64,000 bases of DNA from positions 1 through 64,000 of the forward strand of contig NZ_FQVF01000015.1 in NCBI RefSeq assembly GCF_900129155.1. Reading direction: 5' to 3'. Positions 36,698 to 46,053 of the stretch are shown here, piece by piece (the first letter of the stretch is position 1; the number at the start of each line of letters is the position of its first letter). Source of the DNA: Marinomonas polaris DSM 16579. GTDB taxonomy: Bacteria > Pseudomonadota > Gammaproteobacteria > Pseudomonadales > Marinomonadaceae. The notes beneath the pieces were generated by a model. It saw nothing but the letters and a program-made list of their open reading frames with translations. It did not search any database and was not told the origin of the DNA. A program made the position numbers and the translations under genes.

Positions 36698-37963
36698 ATG
36701 CAAGATCAAATTTTTCACTTACAATATGCGATGGACACCTTTTATTTCTTGGTGTGTGGCGCGCTGGTCATGTGGATGGCAGCTGGATTTGCCATGTTGG
36801 AAGCAGGTCTAGTACGTGCTAAAAACACCACTGAAATTCTTACCAAGAACGTGGCTTTGTTTGCCATTTCTTGCATCATGTATCTAGTTTGCGGTTACGC
36901 CATCATGTACGGTGGCGAGTGGTTCCTTACTGGTATTCAAGACGTAGATGTTGCTTCTACTTTAACGGACTTTGCTGGTCGTGAAGGTGGGTTTGAAGGC
37001 GGCGCAATCTACTCTGGTGCTTCTGATTTCTTCTTCCAAGTTGTGTTCGTTGCAACAGCTATGTCTATCGTATCTGGCGCAGTTGCTGAACGTATGAAGC
37101 TTTGGGCTTTCTTAGTGTTTGCAGTCGTAATGACAGGTTTCATTTACCCAATGGAAGGTAACTGGACTTGGGGTGGCGGTTCTGTATTCGGTATGTTTAG
37201 CCTTGGCGACCTAGGTTTCACTGACTTTGCAGGTTCCGGTATCGTTCACATGGCAGGTGCTTCGGCTGCTCTAGCTGGTGTATTGGTACTCGGCGCTCGT
37301 AAAGGCAAGTACGGTCCTAACGGTGAAGTTCGCGCTATTCCTGGTGCTAACCTACCACTAGCAACACTAGGTACTTTGATCCTATGGTTGGGCTGGTTTG
37401 GATTCAACGGCGGCTCTGTACTAAAACTTGGTGATATCGCTAGTGCTAACTCTGTTGCCATGGTGTTCTTAAACACAAATGCAGCTGCAGCTGGTGGCGC
37501 AATCGGTGCACTTATCCTTGCTCGAATTTTATTCGGCAAAGCCGATCTAACAATGCTTCTAAACGGCGTACTTGCTGGTTTGGTAGCAATCACAGCGGGT
37601 CCTGATACACCATCTGCTCTAGGTGCGACGCTTATCGGTCTTGTTGGTGGTTTGATTGTTGTTGTGTCTATCCTAACTCTAGACAAGCTTAAAATTGATG
37701 ATCCAGTGGGCGCGATCTCTGTTCACGGTGTTGTTGGTCTTTGGGGCTTGCTAGCTGTACCACTAACTAATGATGGCACGACGTTCGGCGGACAAATCGC
37801 AGGCGCTCTTACTATCTTCGTTTGGGTATTCGTTTCTAGCCTAGTGGTTTGGTTAATCATCAAAGCCATCATGGGTGTACGAGTTACTGAAGAAGAGGAA
37901 TACGAAGGTGTTGACCTTTCTGAATGTGGTATGGAAGCGTACCCAGAGTTCAGCAAAAAATAA
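36698..37963 (+). CDS. amtB: Ammonium transporter AmtB
   Basis: A 421-aa trimeric ammonium channel of the inner membrane with eleven hydrophobic helices. Family motifs include FAMLEAGLVRAKN near the N-terminus, the first pore histidine in GSGIVHMAGA, DTPSALGATLIGLVGG, and the second pore histidine in AISVHGVVGLWG. There is no cleavable signal. The short acidic tail after the last helix (EEEEYEGVDLSE) is typical. It lies 39 bp after glnK, with AGGGGGG as ribosome site, and ends in a terminator. Confidence 0.96.
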   Translation: MQDQIFHLQYAMDTFYFLVCGALVMWMAAGFAMLEAGLVRAKNTTEILTKNVALFAISCIMYLVCGYAIMYGGEWFLTGIQDVDVASTLTDFAGREGGFEGGAIYSGASDFFFQVVFVATAMSIVSGAVAERMKLWAFLVFAVVMTGFIYPMEGNWTWGGGSVFGMFSLGDLGFTDFAGSGIVHMAGASAALAGVLVLGARKGKYGPNGEVRAIPGANLPLATLGTLILWLGWFGFNGGSVLKLGDIASANSVAMVFLNTNAAAAGGAIGALILARILFGKADLTMLLNGVLAGLVAITAGPDTPSALGATLIGLVGGLIVVVSILTLDKLKIDDPVGAISVHGVVGLWGLLAVPLTNDGTTFGGQIAGALTIFVWVFVSSLVVWLIIKAIMGVRVTEEEEYEGVDLSECGMEAYPEFSKK

Positions 37964-37998
37964 TCGCCCTTCCTAAAAAGATAGTGTTCTTAATATCA

Positions 37999-38027
37999 AA
38001 ACCCTCGCCTCGGCGGGGGTTTTCTTT
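37999..38027 (+). terminator. Terminator of glnK-amtB
   Basis: An 11-bp stem, AAACCCTCGCC (37999-38009) with GGCGGGGGTTT (38012-38022), is followed by TTCTTTTT. It contains one G-T pair and a tight loop. It lies 36 bp after the amtB stop. Confidence 0.85.
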
Positions 38028-38142
38028 TTATCTCCCTTATTGAGTTAGCGTTATACACCCTTATGACATACTGATCTCTTACTTACTCACACCGATACGC
38101 GTTATCATGAGCAATACATAAGACCGATTTATAGAGGCCAAC

Positions 38143-39672
38143 ATGCACGACGATTTACATTTAACCATTCGTAACCTTACCAACGACGACTACGACGAAA
38201 TAAAAGTACTGATGGATAAGGTCTATCACGACATTGGTGGCTCATGGCCTGAACATACTATTCATAAGCTGATCAAGGATTTTCCTGAAGGACAAATCTG
38301 TTTAGAAGATCACGGCAAAATTGTCGGTTTAGCCTTGTCTGTTCAAGTTAGCTATCAGCGTTTTAGTAACCCGCATACTTATGATGATCTTATCGATCAA
38401 AAAGAAAACATTCTGAACGATGAGCGTGGCGACGCCATGTATGGTCTAGATGTTTTAATCGCCCCAGAATATCGTGGCTACCGTCTTGGTCGTCGTTTAT
38501 ACGAAGCAAGAAAAGACCTTTGCCGTCAACATAACTTGCGCGCTATTTTGGCTGGTGGCCGAATTCCTAGTTACCACGAACATGCCCATGAAATGAGCGC
38601 TGCAGAATACTTAGAATCGGTTCGCGAGCGTAAAATTTACGACCCGATTCTGACTTTCCAATTGTCTAACGATTTCCAAGTGACTCGTTTGCTAAAACGC
38701 TACATGCCTGAAGATGAAAAATCTCAAGGCTACGCAACCTTGTTGGAATGGAAAAACATTTTCTTCGAACCTGATACCAACGTGATTCGTTCACGTAAAA
38801 CCCAAGTTCGTATCGGTGCGATTCAGTGGCAAATGCGTGAAGTAGAAAGCGTTGACGAGCTGTTGAAGCAAGTCGAATACTTTATCGATGCAGTATCTGA
38901 TTATAAAAGTGACTTTGTATTATTCCCTGAATTTTTCAATGCACCATTGATTGGACTAAGCCCAGATCAAAGTAACCAGACTGAAGCCATTCGCTTTTTA
39001 GCAAGCTTCACTGAACGCTTTATCAATGAAATGTCCCAGTTCGCGGTCAGCTATAACATCAACGTCATTACCGGCTCCATGCCAGTAATTGAAGACGAGA
39101 CTGTTTATAACGTCAGTTACCTATGTCGTCGTGACGGTACCGTGGAAGAGCAAAAGAAAATACACATCACTCCCCATGAACGCCGTGACTGGGTTATTGA
39201 AGGTGGCAATGATTTACGCGTCTTCAATACTGATGCGGGCCGAGTAGGCATCTTGATTTGTTACGATGTGGAATTCCCTGAGCTAGGTCGATTACTGGCC
39301 GAGCAAGACATGGACATTTTGTTTGTACCATTCTGGACAGATACGAAAAATGGCTACTTGCGTGTACGTCGCTGTGCCCAAGCACGTGCCATTGAAAACG
39401 AATGTTACGTGGTTATTTGTGGTAGCTGTGGCAACCTTCCACAAGTGGAAAACCTTGACATTCAATATGCACAGAGTTCCGTGTTTTCACCATCTGATTT
39501 CTCTTATCCGCACGATGCGGTTATGGCGGAAACTACACCAAACACAGAAATGATCATGTTCTCGGATCTAGATTTAGATAAGCTAAAATTGACTCGCAGC
39601 GAAGGCTCAGTGAACAACCTAAAAGACCGTCGTACCGATCTTTACTCAGTCAATTGGAAAAAATCGAAATAA
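38143..39672 (+). CDS. GNAT acetyltransferase fused to carbon-nitrogen hydrolase
   Basis: A 509-aa two-domain protein. Residues 1-200 are a GNAT N-acetyltransferase (LTIRNLTNDDYDEIKVLMDKVY; the acetyl-CoA loop region YRGYRLGRRLYEARKDLC). Residues 220-500 are a nitrilase-superfamily amidase with the triad Glu in LFPEFF, Lys in EQKKIHITPHERRDW and Cys in ILICYDVEFPELG. The fusion is a known but uncharacterised architecture. Substrates are unknown; acylation and deacylation of an amine or amide metabolite is an inference. It is transcribed alone, upstream of radA. Confidence 0.9.
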   Translation: MHDDLHLTIRNLTNDDYDEIKVLMDKVYHDIGGSWPEHTIHKLIKDFPEGQICLEDHGKIVGLALSVQVSYQRFSNPHTYDDLIDQKENILNDERGDAMYGLDVLIAPEYRGYRLGRRLYEARKDLCRQHNLRAILAGGRIPSYHEHAHEMSAAEYLESVRERKIYDPILTFQLSNDFQVTRLLKRYMPEDEKSQGYATLLEWKNIFFEPDTNVIRSRKTQVRIGAIQWQMREVESVDELLKQVEYFIDAVSDYKSDFVLFPEFFNAPLIGLSPDQSNQTEAIRFLASFTERFINEMSQFAVSYNINVITGSMPVIEDETVYNVSYLCRRDGTVEEQKKIHITPHERRDWVIEGGNDLRVFNTDAGRVGILICYDVEFPELGRLLAEQDMDILFVPFWTDTKNGYLRVRRCAQARAIENECYVVICGSCGNLPQVENLDIQYAQSSVFSPSDFSYPHDAVMAETTPNTEMIMFSDLDLDKLKLTRSEGSVNNLKDRRTDLYSVNWKKSK

Positions 39673-39733
39673 GCGATACAGCTTTTTCCTGTGATAACAT
39701 GGACGTTATCGCAACATCTTAAAGAGACCTCTC

Positions 39734-41122
39734 ATGGCCAAAGCAAAAACCGCCTTTGTATGCAATGAATGCGGAGCCGACTACGCAAAATGGCAAGGAC
39801 AGTGCCAAGCCTGCAGTGCGTGGAATTCACTATCCGAAATACGCCTTACTTCTAGCAAAACTTCTGCTCGTGTTTCCGCTAGCCAAGATCCACGTTATCA
39901 AGGTTACGCTGGCGCTGTTACTGGTATACAGAATTTATCCGATGTGGATTTAGGCGATGTTCCTCGCTTTAGCTCAGGTGCAAACGAATTCGACCGAGTA
40001 TTAGGCGGCGGATTGGTTCCTGGTGGTGTAGTACTGATTGGTGGACATCCAGGCGCAGGGAAAAGTACCTTATTGCTGCAAACCATGTGCTGGCTTGCGC
40101 AACAACAAACCGCGTTGTATGTAACTGGCGAAGAATCTCTTCAACAAGTTGCCATGCGAGCACAACGCCTTGGTTTACCGACTCAAAACCTCAAGATGCT
40201 GTCAGAAACCAATGTGGAAGCGATTTTAACCATAGCCCAACAAGTTAAACCGAAAGTCATGGTTATCGACTCGATCCAAGTGATGCATTTGGATGGTGTT
40301 GAATCCGCTCCAGGCAGCGTATCGCAGGTTCGAGAAAGTGCGGCTGTCTTGACACGTTTTGCCAAGCAAACACAAACTGCGGTATTGCTCGTTGGTCATG
40401 TGACTAAAGACGGCTCTTTGGCTGGACCAAAAGTACTAGAACACATGGTGGATTGCTCTGTGTTGCTCGAAGGCTCAGAAGACTCACGCTTTCGCACCCT
40501 TCGCGGCATGAAAAACCGCTTTGGTGCCGTGAATGAGTTAGGCGTTTTCGCCATGCTAGAAAATGGCCTAAAAGAAGTCAAGAACCCAAGTTCCATTTTC
40601 TTAAACCGTAGCAATCATCCAGCGGCTGGCAGTCTTGTGATGGTCGTTTGGGAAGGCACTCGCCCTCTTTTGGTGGAGCTGCAAGCGCTGGTCGATGATT
40701 CAGCTTTAGGTAATCCAAGACGGGTCACAGTGGGCTTTGACCATAATCGTTTAGCCATGCTTTTGGCCGTTTTGCATAAGCACGGCGGCTTACTAACATC
40801 AGATCAAGATGTGTATCTGAACGTGGTTGGCGGTGTAAAAGTATTGGAAACCAGCGCAGATCTCGCGGCCATCGCTGCAGTCGTTTCTAGTTTCCGCGAT
40901 AGAGTATTACCGCATGATTTAGTGGTGCTTGGGGAAGTTGGTTTATCGGGTGAAATTCGTCCTGTACCATCAGGACAAGAACGTATCAGTGAAGCGGCGA
41001 AACACGGCTTTACCAGAGCTGTGGTACCAAAAGCTAACTGCCCGAAAAAGCCTATCGAAGGCATGAAAGTCATCGGAGTTGAACGTTTATCTGAAGCGCT
41101 AGACGCAATTTTTGAGAATTAA
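39734..41122 (+). CDS. radA: DNA repair protein RadA (Sms)
   Basis: A 462-aa RecA-like hexameric helicase for recombination intermediates. An N-terminal four-cysteine zinc finger (Cys10, Cys13, Cys24, Cys27) is followed by a RecA core with Walker A GGHPGAGKST, Walker B VMVIDSIQVM and the RadA-specific KNRFG motif. A C-terminal Lon-protease-like domain (VLGEVGLSGEIRPVPSGQERI) completes it. It is full length. AGAGACC precedes the ATG. Confidence 0.95.
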   Translation: MAKAKTAFVCNECGADYAKWQGQCQACSAWNSLSEIRLTSSKTSARVSASQDPRYQGYAGAVTGIQNLSDVDLGDVPRFSSGANEFDRVLGGGLVPGGVVLIGGHPGAGKSTLLLQTMCWLAQQQTALYVTGEESLQQVAMRAQRLGLPTQNLKMLSETNVEAILTIAQQVKPKVMVIDSIQVMHLDGVESAPGSVSQVRESAAVLTRFAKQTQTAVLLVGHVTKDGSLAGPKVLEHMVDCSVLLEGSEDSRFRTLRGMKNRFGAVNELGVFAMLENGLKEVKNPSSIFLNRSNHPAAGSLVMVVWEGTRPLLVELQALVDDSALGNPRRVTVGFDHNRLAMLLAVLHKHGGLLTSDQDVYLNVVGGVKVLETSADLAAIAAVVSSFRDRVLPHDLVVLGEVGLSGEIRPVPSGQERISEAAKHGFTRAVVPKANCPKKPIEGMKVIGVERLSEALDAIFEN

Positions 41123-41147
41123 TTGACCGATTAACAACCCGAATAGG

Positions 41148-41435
41148 TCAGTAATCATTTGTTAGTTCAAACAGGTCTGTCATCTGTTCATCTTCCATAC
41201 CATATGGAAGCGCCTTGGCAGAATCGGCTTCCAATCTTTCTTGGCGAGCTTTTAGCAGACGCGCACGACGTTGCTGACAAAGATCCAATACATGATGTCG
41301 CGCTTCATTGGACAAAGAAAACCAATGAAAGCGCTCTTCCCTACTGCGCAAACAACCTTTACAGAATCCTTTGGCACTGTTTTCACACACACCTCGGCAA
41401 GGGCTTTCTATGGCAAACAGTTCTATTTGTTCCAT
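41148..41435 (-). CDS. DUF1289 family protein
   Basis: A 95-aa protein with the DUF1289 cysteine cluster SPCRGVCENSAKGFCKGCLRS near the N-terminus (CxxxC...CxxC, a probable metal site), followed by EERFHWFSLSNEARHHVLD. The function is unknown. The charged tail of about 35 residues is longer than the conserved domain. It converges with radA, 25 bp away, and has AGGGAGG ahead of its ATG. Confidence 0.85.
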   Translation of the reverse strand: MEQIELFAIESPCRGVCENSAKGFCKGCLRSREERFHWFSLSNEARHHVLDLCQQRRARLLKARQERLEADSAKALPYGMEDEQMTDLFELTNDY

Positions 41436-41469
41436 AACGCCTCCCTCTAAAGGTTTATGTGAGTCTGCT

Positions 41470-42084
41470 TTATTCTGTCGCTAGCTGAAAATCGTACACT
41501 TCTTCAGGCGACAAAAAATACACTCGGTCCGCTGGAGCGGCATCCAAGGAAAACCAATAAAAACGTTCTGGCACACCCATTTCCAAATAAAAATTAACAT
41601 AGGCGGCGTGAACAGGATAAGATACATTTAAATTTGTTGCTTTAATTCTTGTACCATCCGACCAAGCATGAACACCTACGCCAGCACCTGCACCGATACT
41701 TCGTGTTACGCCTCCTAAGAATAAATCAACTCCGCCAGAAAGCACATAACCAGTCTGAGCGATACTAGTATTCAAGCCAAGGCGACGAATCAATCGCGCA
41801 CCTTCCATTGTCGCTTCTTGATCAACAGAACCAGGCACGTCAACTAAGACTAAGTCTGTTACATTCGGATTTTTACGCACCATATCGCTGAGCTGTTTAA
41901 CTAGATCACTACCTAAGACACCGGACAAATAAGCCGAATTTCCTTCTACATCAATTACTAAACTGTCAGATACGTCGACATCTGCTTTTTTATTTGCCTC
42001 CATTCCTGAACAAGCGGTTAAAAATAACGCTATGATTAAGCATAAGAATCTTGATAATGAAGCAACGCTACGCTTTTTCTTCAT
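41470..42084 (-). CDS. Lipoprotein with ClpP/crotonase-like fold (COG3904-like)
   Basis: A 204-aa predicted lipoprotein: basic MKKKRSVASLSR, hydrophobic core and lipobox LTAC at about residue 25, so it is anchored in the envelope. The mature part (VIDVEGNSAYLSGVLGSDLVKQL, then LVLVDVPGSVDQEATMEGARLIRRLG, then YVLSGGVDLFLGGVTRSIGAGAGVGVHAW) follows the strand-helix order of ClpP-like periplasmic proteins. A Ser in SGG at the oxyanion-turn position may be catalytic. The assignment to this fold rests on pattern only. Single gene, divergent from the diguanylate cyclase. Confidence 0.65.
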   Translation of the reverse strand: MKKKRSVASLSRFLCLIIALFLTACSGMEANKKADVDVSDSLVIDVEGNSAYLSGVLGSDLVKQLSDMVRKNPNVTDLVLVDVPGSVDQEATMEGARLIRRLGLNTSIAQTGYVLSGGVDLFLGGVTRSIGAGAGVGVHAWSDGTRIKATNLNVSYPVHAAYVNFYLEMGVPERFYWFSLDAAPADRVYFLSPEEVYDFQLATE

Positions 42085-42121
42085 ATGACATCCGGTAGTG
42101 TAAAGAAAAAATTTAATAGAA

Positions 42122-43288
42122 ATGAACCAAAGTAGATTCTATTTCGTAATTATAAAAGTGCAATTAATTGATGAAAAAGCACTTTTGTATACTCAACTAA
42201 ACAAGTCAAGGATTGCAGCACTCGTGGTAAATACTAGCAAATTTAAGCACCAGCATTCTTTCACTTCAAACCACATATTCAATAGCCTCCAGCAAACCTC
42301 TAAAATTTTAAATACAGCATCCTCTATTGGGTGTGTTGCTCATTTTATTTTCATTTTATTATTTATCTACCTCGATCACCCCCTGCTTGCTTGGATCAAT
42401 ATTTTAAGTGTATCCGCTTGGCTACTGACATTTTGGTTTAATCGTATTGGACGACACGATATTTCTATTTTAATCATGAGCATCGAAGTACTCAGCCATG
42501 CTGTTTTAGCCACCAGCTTATTGGGAGTTGAGGCAGGCTTTCAGTATTACCTTTGGCCGATGGCTCTACTCTTGATGGCCATTCCCTGCTTTAGTGTTGC
42601 TTGGTCAACAGTGATTGCTTTAATCCATATAACAGCATTCACTCTACTTAACGTATTCTCCCAGGATAAAGCAGATAGCTTAACCTCTTACTATCCGCTG
42701 TTTTTTATATTCAATGTAATGGGAGCAAGCCTTCCCTTCATCATCACTGCAGCTATTTCTCGCTCGGCGTATGATAAACAATACTTTTTAATGGCTGAGT
42801 TAGCCGAGAAAGATGAACTAACACAGCTATTTAACCGTCGCTTTGGTCTTGAAGCGTTAAATTATTACGCTAATCAAAAGGGTGAGGATAAAGCCCCTTT
42901 CTGTATTAGTTTAGTTGACGTTGACCATTTCAAAAGAGTAAATGACCAACTGGGGCATAGCAAGGGTGATGAGATTCTCGTCAAGATCTCAAGTTATCTG
43001 TCGAAATCCATGCGTGAAACCGATATTTCAAGCCGTTGGGGTGGCGAAGAGTTTCTGTTCATCTTCCCTAATGTGGAACTCGCTAAAATTCAACAACGTA
43101 TAGAGACAATCTGTAAAGAGATGCCTAATCATGTATTTTTAGAAAACTGGGATAAGACTATCAGTTGTAGCTTTGGTCTGATTCAAGTAGAAGAAAATGA
43201 AACCGCTGAAGACGCTTTAAAACGAGTCGATGATTCGCTTTATCAAGCTAAAAAAAATGGCCGCTACCAAGTAGTAAGCGACCATTAA
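42122..43288 (+). CDS. Membrane-bound diguanylate cyclase (GGDEF)
   Basis: A 388-aa c-di-GMP synthase. About five transmembrane helices (residues 65-220) form an N-terminal sensor without a named domain. After a short linker (LAEKDELTQLFNRRFG) comes a GGDEF domain with active-site WGGEEF, Mg-binding LVDVDHFKRVND and the family end DDSLYQAKKNGR. No RxxD inhibitory site is seen at the usual place before GGEEF (sequence RETDISSRW; the RETD four residues upstream could serve). The start is uncertain, as the ribosome site is weak and the first 55 residues are polar. Confidence 0.88.
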   Translation: MNQSRFYFVIIKVQLIDEKALLYTQLNKSRIAALVVNTSKFKHQHSFTSNHIFNSLQQTSKILNTASSIGCVAHFIFILLFIYLDHPLLAWINILSVSAWLLTFWFNRIGRHDISILIMSIEVLSHAVLATSLLGVEAGFQYYLWPMALLLMAIPCFSVAWSTVIALIHITAFTLLNVFSQDKADSLTSYYPLFFIFNVMGASLPFIITAAISRSAYDKQYFLMAELAEKDELTQLFNRRFGLEALNYYANQKGEDKAPFCISLVDVDHFKRVNDQLGHSKGDEILVKISSYLSKSMRETDISSRWGGEEFLFIFPNVELAKIQQRIETICKEMPNHVFLENWDKTISCSFGLIQVEENETAEDALKRVDDSLYQAKKNGRYQVVSDH

Positions 43289-43348
43289 AACATTTCTCAC
43301 ATTGCATAAAAGAATCGAAAGAAACGTCTGAGATTTAACTTATTCAAC

Positions 43349-44839
43349 TTATGAAGGGAAAGAAAAACTCTTTCCCTCACGAACACCAGCCGAAGGCCAA
43401 CGCTGAGTAATGGTTTTGCGTTTAGTGTAAAAGCGCACGGCATCTGGACCGTAAGCGTGTAAATCACCAAACAGAGAACGTTTCCAACCACCAAAGCTGT
43501 GATACGCCACAGGCACAGGTAAAGGTACATTAATACCTACCATGCCCACTTCAATATGATCAGAGAAATAACGCGCCGCTTCGCCATCACGAGTGAAGAT
43601 ACAGGTGCCGTTACCGTATTCATGGTCGTTAATCAGCGTCATAGCCTCTTCCATAGTATCGACTCGCACCACTTGCAGCACAGGACCAAAAATCTCTTGC
43701 TGGTAGCTATCCATGTCTTTGGTCACACCATCAATGAGTGTCGCGCCAACAAAAAAGCCATTTTCATAACCTGCCACTTGTGGATAACGTCCATCCACCA
43801 CAACAGTAGCGCCTTGCGATTCTGCACTATCAATAAAACCGACGATTTTGTCTTTATGCTCTTTGGTGATAACTGGACCAAAGTCATTACTCTTATCTGA
43901 GCATTCCCCCACCTTAAGCGGTTTCATGGCGTCGGCCATTTTACTCACCAAAGCATCTCCAGCCGCTTTACCAACCGCAACAGCAACCGACAAAGCCATG
44001 CAACGCTCCCCAGACGAACCGAAGGCCGCACCAAGTAACTGGCTGACGACGTTATCCATATCTGCATCTGGCATGACAATCGCGTGATTTTTTGCTCCGC
44101 CTAGAGCTTGGCAGCGTTTGCCATTTGCACTGGCTTTGCTATAAATATATTCAGCAATTGGTGTGGAACCCACAAAACTCACAGCTTTTACTCGTTTGTC
44201 TTCCAACAAGGTATCAACTGCCACTTTATCACCATTTACCACGTTAAAGACGCCGGCAGGCAAGCCCGCATCATGCAGTAACTCAGCGATAAATAATGCA
44301 GTGCTCGGATCACGTTCCGATGGTTTCAAAACAAAAGTATTGCCGCACACAATCGCCATCGGGAACATCCATAGCGGCACCATGGCTGGGAAGTTAAATG
44401 GTGTAATACCAGCAACTACTCCTAACGGCTGAAACTCGCTCCAAGAATCGATATTTGGACCGACGTTTTTACTGAACTCGCCTTTTAATAACTCTGGCGC
44501 ACCACAGGCGTATTCAACATTTTCAATGCCGCGCTGCAACTCTCCGGCGGCGTCATGGCAAATCTTGCCATGCTCAGCGCCAATCAGTTCGCAAATTTTA
44601 TCCGAGTGTTTTTCTAATAAGACTTTGTAATTAAACATAATGCGGGCGCGCTTTAATGGCGGAGTATTACGCCATTCTGGATAAGCAGCTTGAGCAGCGG
44701 CAATCGCTTCTTCAACCGTTGCACGAGAAGCAATAGCGACTTTTTTTGATACCTTACCAGTTGCTGGATTAAACACATCCTGAGTACGTTCGGCTTGCTC
44801 TGAATACTTGCCGTCGATCAAATGCCCGATGATTTCCAT
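43349..44839 (-). CDS. mmsA: Methylmalonate-semialdehyde dehydrogenase (CoA-acylating)
   Basis: A 496-aa ALDH that converts methylmalonate semialdehyde (valine) or malonate semialdehyde (beta-alanine, inositol) to propionyl- or acetyl-CoA. It shows the MmsA-specific features: ITPFNFPAMVPLWMFPMA, ALGGAKNHAIVMPDAD (replacing the usual ALDH Glu motif) and the catalytic Cys in GERCMALSVAV. The start ATG has GGAG 5 nt upstream. It stands alone and divergent from a LysR gene, so its role (valine versus malonate semialdehyde) is not set by context. Confidence 0.93.
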   Translation of the reverse strand: MEIIGHLIDGKYSEQAERTQDVFNPATGKVSKKVAIASRATVEEAIAAAQAAYPEWRNTPPLKRARIMFNYKVLLEKHSDKICELIGAEHGKICHDAAGELQRGIENVEYACGAPELLKGEFSKNVGPNIDSWSEFQPLGVVAGITPFNFPAMVPLWMFPMAIVCGNTFVLKPSERDPSTALFIAELLHDAGLPAGVFNVVNGDKVAVDTLLEDKRVKAVSFVGSTPIAEYIYSKASANGKRCQALGGAKNHAIVMPDADMDNVVSQLLGAAFGSSGERCMALSVAVAVGKAAGDALVSKMADAMKPLKVGECSDKSNDFGPVITKEHKDKIVGFIDSAESQGATVVVDGRYPQVAGYENGFFVGATLIDGVTKDMDSYQQEIFGPVLQVVRVDTMEEAMTLINDHEYGNGTCIFTRDGEAARYFSDHIEVGMVGINVPLPVPVAYHSFGGWKRSLFGDLHAYGPDAVRFYTKRKTITQRWPSAGVREGKSFSFPS

Positions 44840-44936
44840 GAGTACTCCATATAGTCATTCTAAAAGGGTTAGTCGCATCATAACGACATAAAAAAGTCAC
44901 ATTAGTAACAAACATTGACTCTACTATGCCTATGGG

Positions 44937-44990
44937 AATAGATTATAAAAAGTCGAATCTATTAACGCTTAGTTAATCATTTACTTAACT
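44937..44990. promoter_or_regulatory. Two inverted repeats between mmsA and a LysR gene
   Basis: AATAGATT-N11-AATCTATT (44937-44963) and AGTTAA-N8-TTAACT (44971-44990) are both perfect palindromes in the 176-bp divergent region. The second contains a TTAA-N8-TTAA core close to the T-N11-A pattern of LysR operators. They are good candidate recognition and activation sites for the regulator starting at 45016, controlling itself and mmsA. Confidence 0.6.
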
Positions 44991-45015
44991 AACTTAACGA
45001 ACATATAGGCCAACA

Positions 45016-45924
45016 ATGAACCAATTTCAAAGTCAGGTAAGCGATGCAGATCTACGCGTATTGCGGATTTATCGAACCGTGGTGGAATGCGGTGGCTTTT
45101 CAGCCGCAGAGGTTGAGTTAAATATCAGTCGAGCCGCGATCAGTATTGCCATATCTGATTTAGAAACACGTTTAGGCTTCCGTTTATGTCAACGAGGACG
45201 CTCAGGGTTTTCGCTGACAAACGAAGGCAGTCAAGTCTATGACTTTACCTTACAGCTACTGTCTTCCATCGAAGATTTCAGAACCAATATCAACGCTCTT
45301 CACCAACATCTAAAAGGTGAGTTAAATATTGGCATCACTGATAATCTCGTTACCTTGCCGCATACTCGTATCACAAGAGCTTTAGCAGGACTAAAAGACA
45401 AAGGCCCACAGGTTGCCATTAACATTAGAATGATTCCGCCTACGGATGTAGAGCGAGGCGTGCTAGATGGGCGTTTACATGTTGGTATCGTGCCAGATTT
45501 AAAAATACTCAGCGGTTTGGATTATCACCACCTTTACGAAGAAGAGTCCAAACTCTATTGTAGTGACACTCATCCATTGTTTAGTGTCGCTGATAATAAA
45601 ATATCAAAAGCCAAACTAAAAGAGTTTGATGCTGTACTTCCTGCCTATGCCCAAACACCCGAAATAAAAGCCCAGCATCAACCTCTTACCACAAGTGCCA
45701 CAGCCACAGACAGAGAAGGAATTGCCTTCCTTATTTTAACTGGCCGTTATATCGGTTTTTTACCAGATCATGTGGCTGCCCACTGGATTCGTGACGGACG
45801 CATGCGCCCTATTCTCCCAGAAGAATGCCACTACATAACACAATTCTCAGCTATCACCAGAAAAGGTGCTCGTGCCAATCTCATTCTGGAAACATTTTTA
45901 GATGAGTTAGAAAAAACCCAATAA
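45016..45924 (+). CDS. LysR-family transcriptional regulator
   Basis: A 302-aa regulator with an N-terminal winged helix (VLRIYRTVVECGGFSAAEVELNISRAAISIAISDLETRLGFRLCQRGRSGFSLT, residues about 14-70) and a C-terminal co-inducer domain. It is divergent from mmsA with two palindromes between them, which points to mmsA as its target. The next gene downstream is the RND fusion protein, 129 bp away, so control of the pump is an alternative. The effector is unknown. Confidence 0.88.
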   Translation: MNQFQSQVSDADLRVLRIYRTVVECGGFSAAEVELNISRAAISIAISDLETRLGFRLCQRGRSGFSLTNEGSQVYDFTLQLLSSIEDFRTNINALHQHLKGELNIGITDNLVTLPHTRITRALAGLKDKGPQVAINIRMIPPTDVERGVLDGRLHVGIVPDLKILSGLDYHHLYEEESKLYCSDTHPLFSVADNKISKAKLKEFDAVLPAYAQTPEIKAQHQPLTTSATATDREGIAFLILTGRYIGFLPDHVAAHWIRDGRMRPILPEECHYITQFSAITRKGARANLILETFLDELEKTQ

Positions 45925-46053
45925 AACATAACCTATAAGACAGATATCTAAGATAGGGAATATCTTTCATATATATTTAAAAGTTTATATCCTAACTCCA
46001 GAGATATAAAATACATTCATCTAAGTATTTCCTATATTTTTACGGAGTAATCA

